NCBI RefSeq assembly: GCF_024679095.1
Contig: NC_066576.1
Span: forward strand, 7,130,174 to 7,194,173
DNA length: 64,000 nucleotides
Reading direction: 5' to 3'
From: Eriocheir sinensis
Lineage: Eukaryota > Arthropoda > Malacostraca > Decapoda > Varunidae
Numbering within the stretch: position 1 is the first letter of the stretch; the number at the start of each line of letters is the position of its first letter. Below the pieces are notes generated by a model. That model did no database searches. It had not been told where the DNA came from and worked only from the letters and a program-made list of their open reading frames with translations. The translations under genes and the position numbers were made by a program. Below are positions 1-28,645 of the stretch, one piece after another.

Positions 1-248
1 GTAATCTGCTGCTTGAATATAGTAAGTACACACTCATGTTTTTTATTCAGATAATAGTTTTTTTTATCATTGTACCTATTTCTGTGCACTGATCTGAAGT
101 CATTTTTCATATGTAGTTAGCATTGAAGGTCACTTAGGAAAACAGAAAAAGGAAATTCACCAAGGGATCTGAGGGCATATTTCCTTGTTGGTGAGGCTGC
201 CAAGGACAAATGCCTGATATACTCTACACCTTCTCACGGTCTTTGTAG

Positions 249-17263
<17,015 letters not shown>

Positions 17264-17480
17264 GATGTCTTTTGAAGAGGAAGCCATACTGAAATATTAC
17301 AATATGGCAAATTAATGCAGAGCAAGCTTTAAGTATTTCTTTTAAGATAATTAAGGGAATTTTAACCATTAACCATGTAAACCATTATGAATTATACTAA
17401 AGGAATATGTTGTAGGTGAAGAGACCTCCAAAATTATTCAGATGTTTCAGTTCGTGGTGAAAATAATAAATCAGTATTTA
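17264..17480 (+). other. Dynein 3' UTR with candidate polyadenylation signal
   Basis: The sequence after the stop is AT-rich and unique-looking. An AATAAA hexamer at 17465-17470 lies about 200 nt downstream and is the first good poly(A) signal candidate. The cleavage site cannot be placed from sequence alone. Confidence 0.45.
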
Positions 17481-17554
17481 AAGTTATTGGAAATTTCTAC
17501 CCTGTCATACATTATCATTCCATCAGTAGGTGCTTGCCTACCTGCTGCTGATGG

Positions 17555-17990
17555 GAATTGGCAGCCAGCTGCTGAAGCTGCACAGTCTGGGTTCACGCCT
17601 GGTAAGTCAACAACTGATCGCATCCTAACAATACAAGGGTGTCTGACCTTGTATTTGGCGATGATGCAATAATCCTGGAAAAGTTGCTGGAGTTTGGTGA
17701 TAACTCTCGAGGCACTGCACGAGGAGGCGAAGCCCCTGGGACTTCAGGTCTCCTGGGCTTTGGCTTTGACCTGCACCTGCCATAGACAGGCGACTCATCT
17801 GATGTGGGTGCAACAAGGGAGCAGCCATGTGGTTGGGCCCCTTCAGCAGAATGGGTCAGGTTGTCATGAGCAGAGTTAATTCTTTTACAGGGATGGGTTG
17901 CAGACCCCACCTCAAGCAAACCAGATAAGGGGTTGGACTGACTGCAAGCCGTGGACAGGGACAAAGTAGCCCCAAGAGGATAAATCCCCC
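17555..17990 (+). pseudogene. LINE reverse transcriptase fragment, intergenic
   Basis: QSGFTPGKSTTDRIL is the conserved fingers motif of a LINE reverse transcriptase. It is followed after deletions and frameshifts by LVFGDDAIILEKL (catalytic region) and TLEALHEEAKPLGLQVSW (17700-17760). Coding capacity is lost. Confidence 0.75.
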
Positions 17991-18084
17991 GACAATTTGT
18001 GTCTAGTGGAACTTACTACTACATTAAACACCATCAGAAAAACTACAATAACGCAGTGAAAAAATATTCAAAATGTAAATGACT

Positions 18085-18165
18085 GAATGGCCGATATCAA
18101 ACCCAGGCCTTCAGAATATAAGTCAGGGCAGCAAACCAGCTGAGCCACCGACGAGCTAAAAGGTC
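18085..18165 (-). repeat. tRNA-like head fragment
   Basis: On the minus strand this reads GTCGGTGGCTCAGCTGG, then GGCCTGGGTTTGATATC, an A-box and a diverged B-box pair. No tRNA-quality acceptor stem is visible. It is most likely a solitary SINE head. Confidence 0.4.
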
Positions 18166-18169
18166 ACTG

Positions 18170-20941
18170 TGCCAGGTGGATACACTAAAGATACTTAATT
18201 ATTAAAAAATACAATTTACAAATAGAGCTTCACTTTGAACCATTAGAATGAAGAAACTAAAATTCCCAACGAGAAAATGCTTAGCCTAACCCTTTGTCTG
18301 AGCATGCAGAGTGTGTGTCTTCTAAACTTAGTAGGTCTCATACAACCCAGCAAGGCATGGTGCTCTTGAGCCAGGGACCTCCCAAAAAATGGTGCCAAAA
18401 AGATAAGTGCTGCAGGAATACGTCTCACTCTGTTCACTCACTGCAATGATCATTCAACACAGTGCAATAAGTAGAGCCAAAAAGAGTATGAACAATATGT
18501 CCGTCACCTTGACACTTGAAACAGAACTGCAAAGCATATTCCTCAAAGAAAAATTATATATAGTATGAACAGAGCAACACTGGAAATAAAAGATTTTGCA
18601 GGGGTTAGGCCAAACCATGATTACCATGATTCATTTATCCCATTTTTGGTACCTGTTCTGTACGAGCTTCCCATCCTTGTGAAGGCAAATCTTCAGGTGA
18701 GGAGGCCCACACACAGTTCCCAACGCACGTGTTCCTGAAAATGGAGGATCTTACAAGGACACAAGCAGAGAAATGAATTATCTGAAGAAAAATGAGCTAG
18801 ATATTCTGCATTATGAATATGACACTCATCTCGACAGGTCACCTAATGTGCCAATTATCTCATCTGCATTGATCTAAATATGTAACTCACATTTTAACTG
18901 ACCTGAAGTTTAGTTAAGCAAAGAAAAATGGTAAGAACTGCATGATATGTTCCTGGTATGAGAAAACAAGGATGCAATCTTAGTAACCAACACCAGAGGG
19001 CATAACCAAGTGCCTACAATGTCTCATCTTCACCACCCCACGGCACTTGAAGATCTAACATGACAAGTTAACCCTTTTCCTGCGATCTAATTTAAAAATA
19101 ATTAACACCTCAGCGCGGAGCATAAAAAAAGTCCCTCAATAGGTAAAACTTTGCTTCCTGAACACAAGTATATAAATATTGTAATGCTACATTTCTCACC
19201 TAAGTAATCAGCATCTTGCAGAGTAATATTTGCAATACATTCATCGTTTTGTTTACCATATGTAGTTTTTTTTCTTAAGATCCCCTTCCTGACAAGCAAC
19301 CCCAGTTTTCAGCTGAGGTCCCAAGTGGATTGCCTACCATGGCTAATGAGTCCCACCGCCCTGGTTTGTTGTTGAAGTTGTCCTTCTCCCTGGTGGATTG
19401 TCTACCATGGCTACGAGCCCCTCCTGCCCGGGTTGGATAGGTGAAGTGGCAGGGTGTTTCCACACACTGGTGGGCCACACATACAACACTCCTGGGGCTC
19501 CAACCTGCTCTAAGATCCTCCTGAGATTTAGCCTTGGACTGCGAGGTCCCAGTTACTAAGGGTGCCACAAGGAGGCACTCTCAAGGTCTTGACAAGGAAG
19601 GGGCAGTGTACCAGCAGAAAGGACTTACACACTGCCTTATTTTTTATGGAACTATCTGGCAACTGCAACTGAAAGCAAGAGATGGCAAGCAAGCTCCTGC
19701 CTCACTACAGCACTAAATGCATTTCCTGCCTGGTGTGGAGGCTGTGGAACAGTTACAATGGAAAATTCATTTACTGGAGCTCAGAGGAGAAAACCTCACT
19801 CGCACTTCCTGACGTGTCAATTCTTATGACCTTTCTAGGCTTCACATCTCAGTGGTGGAGGAAGACGAGAGTGGCAAAAATAAAGAGCCTCGACACCAAC
19901 AGGACCTGAAGGTGAAGCAAACTCCTGCAATGGCTGTAACCTTAACCACTAAGATGTGAGGGAAATCATACAATGCACTTCCAGTTTGGAAAAGGAATTT
20001 GATAACAAATATAATCATCATCCTTAAATATACGGGCAAATATGAACAGCATATTGGCACATCTGGACATGACAGTCCTGTGCTGAATCTTCTCTGATAC
20101 AACATGAAGTGAAGAGAGATTCTTTTGTTCTGCAGCCACCAGTGTCTTCATACAACCTCACTGTTGCTGGCCTCTGGTAACATGTTTGGTCCAGTGCTCC
20201 CAGTGCCAACTATACTAAGTGGATGAGAGGTCAGAGCACAGTAGAGTGGCTTCTAAGTTAAAGTTCCACTCATGAATGATTTTTCATGTACTGTGGAGCA
20301 GCTGATCATCCACACACTATCCACCAGCCCTAACTTCAGCAGTGAACACTCAGGAGAATCAAAGAGAAGTACCACGACTCACACAACTGAAGGAATTTCA
20401 TGTCACTTTGATCGAGCACACACGTCACCAACTTTCCAATCATCTTTTTAGCTGTAGACATGTGCACAAATTTCTTCAGGAGATCCACTGCCAACAGCAG
20501 AGGATAAGGTCCCGCAGCCTGACAGGAGTGAACTGAAGGATTTGCTCAGGGCCTTGAAGTGCCCATCTGAGCTTCCCCTGAGGAGTCTTGAAAGGTGCTC
20601 AGGAAGGGAGGTTGAAAGGAAAATGTGATACAGCTTCCCATAAATGTGAAGGAAGACATTACTCATAAAAAAAAATCCACCTATGCCATTAGAGAATAGA
20701 GCTTAAGTTCCTCAAGATGGCATTTGCAATAACCCTTCCCCCTAAAAAGAGAGAGGCTAGCTGTGGCAAGTAACTGATATATGAGCCACATAAAACTGGA
20801 TTACGGTGGATGACCAAGGAGAGCTGAGCAAACGTATCACTCGGTTTGAGGTGGTATGTAGAGTGGGGCGGCTGACGAGTGGGGAAGGTGGGCAGCAGAG
20901 GAGGATGGCAGAGGTTGGGGTAGAGGGTTGCTGGGCGTGGG
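18170..20941. other. Intergenic and INTS11 3' flank, no gene seen
   Basis: Between the LINE fragment at 17.6-18.0 kb and the INTS11 stop there is no ORF with recognisable domain content. Part of the right side must be INTS11 3' UTR, but no convincing minus-strand AATAAA was found close to the stop. A repeated motif TGGATTGCCTACCATGGCTA / TGGATTGTCTACCATGGCTA (19326 and 19393) hints at an unrecognised repeat. Confidence 0.5.
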
Positions 20942-23877
20942 TCATTTCTTGTAGTTGGCTTTGATGATCTCCAGCAGCTTGCTTCCCAGAGCCTCATCCT
21001 GAAAACACAGATTAAGGAGTCAGGGGATTGCAGGAAACAAGACGACGATGAAATATGAGACTGCAATGAGGCAAAGATTGAGGTGGAGCGGGCACATCAC
21101 GAACAGAGAGGAAAACTTTTGTTTAGTTGGCGCAACATCTGTGGTCATATGCCGGAGAGAGACAGAAGGGGAAGGAATTATAGGAGAAGGGAACAGATCC
21201 AGGAGACGGGACACAACCCCCGATTAATACTTGGTATCCATTCACTGCTGGGTGGACAGGGGTGTAGGGTATCGGAAAAGCTGCCCAAACTTTTCCACTC
21301 TTCCCGGGAATCGAACCCAGGCTCTCTCAGTTGTGAGCCGAGTGTGCTAACCACTGCATCACGAAGCCCCTAGAAGAGAGAGGAAGGCCATGTACTCAGA
21401 AAAGCTGCATTGGTGGAGGTATAAAGGAGGAGATTAACTGGAGGACCAAAGAAGACCTGGAGACACTTTGTGAAGGAAGACATGAGAAGGATGAACATCA
21501 CAGAGGAGAGAGTTTACGATTGTCAGGGGTAGGGGAGACTCATAGCCCGTCCAACCCCACAACGGAATATAAAAACGTTAAACAAAAAGAAGAAGAGATG
21601 TCTGTAGTATGAAGAGTGAGCAGAAGCTAAGGACGAGATGGTGGAGGTGAAGGAATAAAGATTGTATGGGAACATTGATGGATGAGTGAATTAGTGGGGC
21701 AATGAAACAGGGAGCAAATGAAGAAGACAGAATATGGAAACATGAAAATTATTAGTGAAGGAGGGAATGAAAGGGTAAAAGGTGGAGGAATAAGGGAGGG
21801 AAAGTGGAGAGAGAGGGAGGCATGAAAGGAATGAAGTCAAGTGATACATGAATTAAAGATTAACCCATGTAGCAGCGACGGGCCAAACTTGTGCCATGAT
21901 ATACACCCCCCAAAATAGATGATACATAATCTGATCACAAATGCTTTGATATATATTATGAAATGGTTTGTGTGAGGGGTGATTTTTTCTAATTTTTCTC
22001 GCTTGGGGGGACCATTAAGAAACATGATCCCCGCTGCTACTGGGTTAAGAAATGGCGGTTGGTACGTTATGCATCCAAGAGCCTCAATTGCAGGTGAGGA
22101 GTTTAGAGTGAAAGATACCAGACAAGGACTGACCTGGTGAGTCCACGAGAGGAGGATGTTCTTCCCCGGGTCGTCATTCTCGTCCTGTATGTTGATCACC
22201 ACCGAGTCGGCCACGGAGAGCTGGTACTCACTCACCACCTGCACCTGCGACGCCCCAAGCTTACTGTGGAAAAGTTTGGAAAGTTTTGTTTAGTCGGCGC
22301 AACATCTGTGGTCATATGCCGGAGAGAGACAGAAGGGGAAGGAATTATAGGAGAAGGGACACAACCCCAGATTAATACCTGGTACCCATTCACTGCTGGG
22401 TGGACAGGGGCGTAAGGTATCGGAAAAGCCGCCCAAATTTTTCCACTCCACCTGGGAATCGAACCTGGGCTCTCTCAAACAGCAAACTTAGGGTGGACTG
22501 ACTCACAAGTGCAAAACATCTTGTATGGATAACTGAATATATTTACAAGAAAGACTGCCTCTACCTTACAACAACAACAACATATATTATGGCAAAAACT
22601 GAACAACAATAGTATTTTTGTGTCACATTACAGCTGACAATATCTGATACAGCTGTGTTGCTTTTCAGAACAATTCTCTTGAGTACAACAATACAGAATG
22701 TTTCAGGGAGCTGTACAAAAGGACAAGATAAGTACGACTCACTGAGAAAGAAGGGTGTGTAGGGAAGAGGTGAGAGCCTGAACAGGGCCGATGTGCTCCA
22801 CTTCTATCCTCTCGGTGAACCGGAGTTGGTGTGAGACGACCCCGAGCTCCCCCCACGCCTCATTCACACCCAAGATCTTCATGCTCTGAGGGGAGAAACT
22901 GAGTGTTAGCACCACAAATGAAACACTATAAAGGGATGACAAACCAAAATGAACATGTGAGGATATGCATCATCATTATCCCCTTGACTGCGGATTTCCT
23001 ACAAAAAGACATCACCAAGCTACAGGAATGGAACAAAAAGTGGCTGCTACAATTCAATGAAGAAAAATGTAAAGCCATGCAAATTAGGAGGGGAAATCCA
23101 GCATACCAATACCACATGGGAAACACTCCACTACCCACCACAGAGGCAGAGAAAGACCTGGGAGTATGTGTTAACAGGCTACCAGTGAAGGCAAAATCCA
23201 TGCCAATCGCAGTGGATGGGTTAAAGAGGGTACCAAAGGAAAAAGACTCATATAAAAGAACAAAAGGAATCATCACCAGAACTTACATTGTTCTTCATGA
23301 TGAGGACACCGTGTAGGACCTTCTGCTTCTTGGTGGGGTGTTCCTCTGTCTTCCCTGAGGTGGAGGCAGCCAGGGGGAGGGCCGGCGGGGTGGTGAGGGC
23401 CGCAGCAGCCATGGTGTGCTTCAGGAGCGAGAGGGACACTTCCACCTCCAGGTTACTTGAGACAGCGATGTGAGCCGTCTCCCCATTGCCTGGCTTGTAG
23501 CAGTTGATGTTGAACTCCTGCAAATGAAAAAAGACAATGACTACTTATTTACATTCCTGGTGTAGGCAGTGGCTGAGTGGTAGCGTGCTGGGCCCACATT
23601 CACCGTGTTATGGACGACGCGGGTTCGAATCCCCACGCTACCACCTGGGATTTTTCAGTCACCGCCGAGTGGCTTAAAACTACCCACATGCTGTCCTGAA
23701 GACCAGCCATCAACCCGGACTCTTAGAGGAAACCGTCCGAGTGAATCAAGAAGGAGTTCCTGGGGGCAGCATGAGCCAAGAGATGGCGCCACTATAAACA
23801 CTTGCCTGCGCCATGACGGGCTGGGGACAAACACCATCCAGGCCCCTCAAGAAAGCCTACCAGCACTATAGGCGTTA

Positions 23878-23912
<35 letters not shown>

Positions 23913-26908
23913 TAAAAATACCACTTAACAATGCTTTTTTCATTACACAAGCCCATTCCTCTAACCACCTACATACACACCAATCCCTCCATCCTCCACC
24001 AGCCATGACCACCAGCCTCCACCACTCACCTGCATAATCTTCTGACGCAAAAAGTCCATCTTGGCGTTCTCCCCATGCACCAGCAGCACGTTCTTGGGCT
24101 CACAGTGCCTCACCAACTGCATGATCCCCTTGGCATCTGCATGGGCGCTGAACGACATGTACTGCGTGGTAAAGGGGAGGAGAAGGAGGAGGCTGTGGTT
24201 TATTTGTGTTGGCTATGGAGAGAAGGACAAGGAAGAGAGAGTTCTATATTTTGGACTGAGAAGGTTGGAGGGAGGGTTCTACAATAGATTTTGGAGAAGG
24301 TCGAGGGAGGGGAAGAGGAAGAAGTTGAGTTGTTTATATCCTGGTCACGAGAAGGTTAGGAGGGAAGGAGAAAAAGGTTTGTATTTTGGTTTGACAAGTG
24401 ATAGACAGGACAAGAGGAAGAGGGAGGGTTCTACAATAGATTTTGGAGAAGGTCGAGGGAGGGGAAGAGGAAGAAGTTGGATTGTTCATATCCTGGTCAT
24501 GAGAAGGTTAGGAGGGAAGGAGAAAAAGAAGTTTTGTATTTTGGTTTGACAAGTGATAGACAGGACAAGAGGAAGAGGGAGGGTTCTACATTAGATTTTG
24601 GAGAAGGTCGAGGGAAGGGTAGAGGAAGAAGTAGGGTTGTTCATATCCTGGTGTTGAGAAGATAAGAGGGAGGGAAGGAGAAAAAGAAGGATGTGAGATG
24701 CTTGTTAAGAAGTAACCTGCATTGCATTGAACCCACCACCCAGTTCTTGCTCCTCGGGTGGCTATTAATAGAAAATAATCTGGTTACAGGTACAGCCTCA
24801 AATTATTTTCTTTATATAATTTTCAGACCACTGGGCTTTGAATGAATGGCTTTTTGCTGTACAACTCAAATGTAAAAGTAACGAATGCATTAACATTTGG
24901 GGTGGCTGTTCTGTATGCAAGGTTGAAGGGAGGAATAGGAAATGATTTGAGACACGATATGGAAGAGATAAAGGAGGCCAATGGAGGGAAGGAGATAGAG
25001 GTGGAGGGTGTCAGTACAAATATTTCTCACCTCTACACTCAGATTAACCTCCACGCTGGTACGGTTTTCAAAGTCAATCTTCTTGGCCCCGTTGAGGATC
25101 TTGTGGCCAACAGTTCCCTGGACACAGTAGCCTGGCATGATGACCTGTAGGGAGGAGAGCCATCGGACTTAACCCAGTAGCAGCAATGGGCCCAATTTGT
25201 GGCTTTACCGTGTAGCAGCGATGGGCCCAATTTGTGGCTTTACCGTGTAGCAGCTATGGGCCCAATTTGTGGCTTTACCGTGTAGCAGCGATGGGCCAAA
25301 TTTGTGGCTTTACCGTGTAGCAGGGATGGGCCAAATTTGTGCCATGAAATAACCCCCCCCCAAATAGATTATGCATAAACTGATCACAAATGCTTTGATA
25401 TATATTATGAAATGGTTTGTGTGAGGGGTGATTTTTTCGCGTTTTTCTCGCTTGGAGGGACCATTAAGATACATGATCCCCGCTGCTACTGGGTTAAACA
25501 GCAATATCAGATTTTTTTTCATCCATATTATCCTTGAACATTTTAATACTTTCTCTGTGACTCCATTAACATGTCACAGTCCTATCCTTTGTTATTGATC
25601 TTTTTTCTTAAACACTTGTAACACCCATCTCCTCTACCATGCACTTTCAAACCTTTTCCCAAAATCATATTTATGCCTCTTGAAGAAACTACCTTCACCT
25701 CTTTGCCTTCAATGAACTGCTGTTTTGCTTTGAAATTACCTCTTTTCACGTAACTGCTCCATTCCATATACATTCAATCTTTCCTTTATTGTACTGCCAT
25801 GGTGCTCCTTCAGCCTCACACACATGCATGCAACTCTCCATCCCAATCCTAACCCCGCAGCCCACTACCCCATTGACCAGTTTTACGTGGAAATACTAGA
25901 GCAGTGATCGCCGCCATTGGTTACGATCAAAACAAACAAAATGACTGAATGCGGCCCCTAGTCACTCCCATCCCCCCACACACACTCAGTTTCTTACCAA
26001 CACCCACCCACCCACAAGCACAATCGCACCCATGTCCATCTCCTTACCATGTTGCTGGGGTTAGGTGCCCACTTCTTGAATATGGCGAGGGAGAGGCCGG
26101 CGTGGAGCATGCCCGGCGTGGCGAACACTACCATGGGGCCGGGGTTGTCCATGTAGGTCTTGTCGAAGGGCTTGATGTGCTTAAAGTCAAACATGTTGCG
26201 GTGGACAAAAGTGCGCCGGATCTTCTGGTTGGTCCACGTGATGAACATGCGATAGTACTTGTTGGCCTGGGTGTGAGGAAGGCGGAGGAGGAGTTTACTT
26301 ATAGATTTAGATTATATGTGTTAACCCAGTAGCAGCGATGGGCCAAATTTGTGTTTACCGTGTAGCAGCGACGGGCCAAATTTGTGCCATGATATAAGCC
26401 CCCCAAAATAGATGATACATAACCTGATCACTAATGCTTTGATATATATTATGAAATGGTTTGTGTGAGGGGTGATTTTTTCTTATTTTTCTCGCTTGGA
26501 GGGACCATTAAGAAACATGATCCCCGCTGCTACAGGGTTAAGGCCTTTAATTTAGTTACATTCACGTAGTTTTAGTTGCACACCCACGCCCACCACAGCC
26601 ACCCACCGTCTCTGCCAGCCCCATGGTGAAGTAAACAGGCACTTTGAGGTTCATACGGTCCCAGTAGGTGTCGAGGAGGATGCACAGCTCCTGCACCCGG
26701 CCCAGGGCAAACACCGGGATGAGCACCTTGCCCCCGCGCTCCACAGAGTCGTGAACCTTTTTCAGGAAGTCTCGCTCTCTGTGAGGATGATGCCACAGTG
26801 GGTGAGGGAGGTAAGGGAGGGATGGGGGTAACTGATTCTATTTCATGCACTAATGCCTCCTCCCTTTGTTCCTACCATCACATTTTTTCCTCTCCCCAGC
26901 ATATATAA

Positions 26909-26939
<31 letters not shown>

Positions 26940-28607
26940 TGTTCCTACTTACACAGAACTGTTCTTAGATATCTAAATTCAATCACTTATCTTCTCTTTC
27001 CCAAATCAAATCTTGAACTCTGTCATGCTCTCTGCCCAAACCCTGTATCTGGAAATTCTATGGTCTTCTCTCTTCCCCTTTCAAATACCAATACATTGTT
27101 TGAAATTCTCAGTTTAGGCTAAAAAAAACTGCATTATTAGGAAAGATTTGAGGTAATATGTTGGCTTCTTACACACGTTCCGACAAATGCCAAGTGTATA
27201 TGTATTATGTCTTTTTCCGTTTTAAATGCCTGTTCTCCCTGCCATGCCCACTCTCAACAACAAGCCTTGCATTGTTTTTTTGGCTCTTTTTTAGCGCGTA
27301 TCAGGTTCTGAGGCTGCAGCAGCATTGGCTCTGGTGAAGCCTTCGGGCAGTGCGACAGATATCTGGGGCAGAGAACACATGCTTGCAAGTGTTGACAACC
27401 TGTTGCTTTGTTTTGCTTTTGTTTTGTTTATGTGAAAACATGTGACAATACTGAATGTGAGCAAGAAAAGGAAGGCTCTGCTTGACTCGAAGTGCCAAAA
27501 TGCACTGAAAAGGTAGAAAAAAGAGAAGAAAATTCGGAAGCTGCCACCAACACCTCACCAACTCCAACCACGTCAACGACCCCCAGTGCCTAGCCAACCC
27601 CTGCCTCAGCGTCATTCACTCCCATACGTGACTCACAAGCTTCAGCTGCCGAATTTACACACAGTTTGTTGCCAGAAGAATACAGAGAAACTCATGACCC
27701 CCTTTTTCCATTCTTTGCCCTCCTTTCACTATCCTCTCCTCCTCCTTCACTCACCTGCACCGCTTGGAGTCCCTGATGGTGGTCGCATAGGTGGACTCGG
27801 AGATGAGGAGGTCTGGCCGGCACTTGTCTATCCAGGCAGCCCCCAGGTGGCGGTCAGGTGTCATGTTGTAGTCCCCCTGTGGTGGTGATGGGGAGGCTGT
27901 GTTAACCCAGTAGCAGAGACGGGCCAAATTTGTGGCTTTACCGTGTAGCAGCGACGGGGCAAATTTGAGCCATGATATAAACCCCCCCAGAATAGATGAT
28001 GCATAATCTGATCACAAATGCTTTGATATATATTATGAAATGGTTTGTGTGAGTGATGATTTTTTCTCATTTTTCTCGCTTAGAGGGACCATTAAGAAAC
28101 ATGATCCCCGCTGCTACCGGGTTAAGGACTGTGTGGTGGGGGATGATGTTGAAGAGGAGGTTGTATGATATGTGCACAAGACAAACAGCTATTTAGATGC
28201 TGATAGGAAATATGAAGCAATTTGGTGGTCTTGTGTGTGTATAATAAAAGTGTAATAAGTGGTTTAATTGAGTGAGGAGGCTGTTAGGCTGAAATTTTAT
28301 ACAGTATCACCTAAAAACAACTTATCCAAGACAAAAATGAAAATAAACAGAACTAGTAGCTCAGTGGTAGAGCTCTGCGATTCCAGGCTTCCGGTCTGGT
28401 AGGCGGAGGTTTGAGTCCTGCTCAGGCCTGGGATTTCTCCATTGGCAGAGGAGCGGTTACTGTCCCACCTTAAGGGCGATGGGGTGTGTGGTGTGTGAAG
28501 GTCCTGGCAGTACCCAGAGATCGACTATAATGAGCTTGCTCTGGTTGGGAGGGTACTTGCTGGCAATGACGAGTCCAGCTTGTAATCAGGCCATGGTGAA
28601 TTACATG

Positions 28608-28645
<38 letters not shown>

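Noticed and set aside
24061..24549. 162-codon plus-strand frame across INTS11 exon 10 and the 153-bp repeat
   Set aside because: Antisense to a real exon at one end and purine-rich tandem repeat at the other. No independent coding signal.
28352..28430. Functional tRNA gene
   Set aside because: Only A- and B-box-like blocks fit. The arms do not form a complete cloverleaf by eye and a SINE-type body with a microsatellite tail follows.
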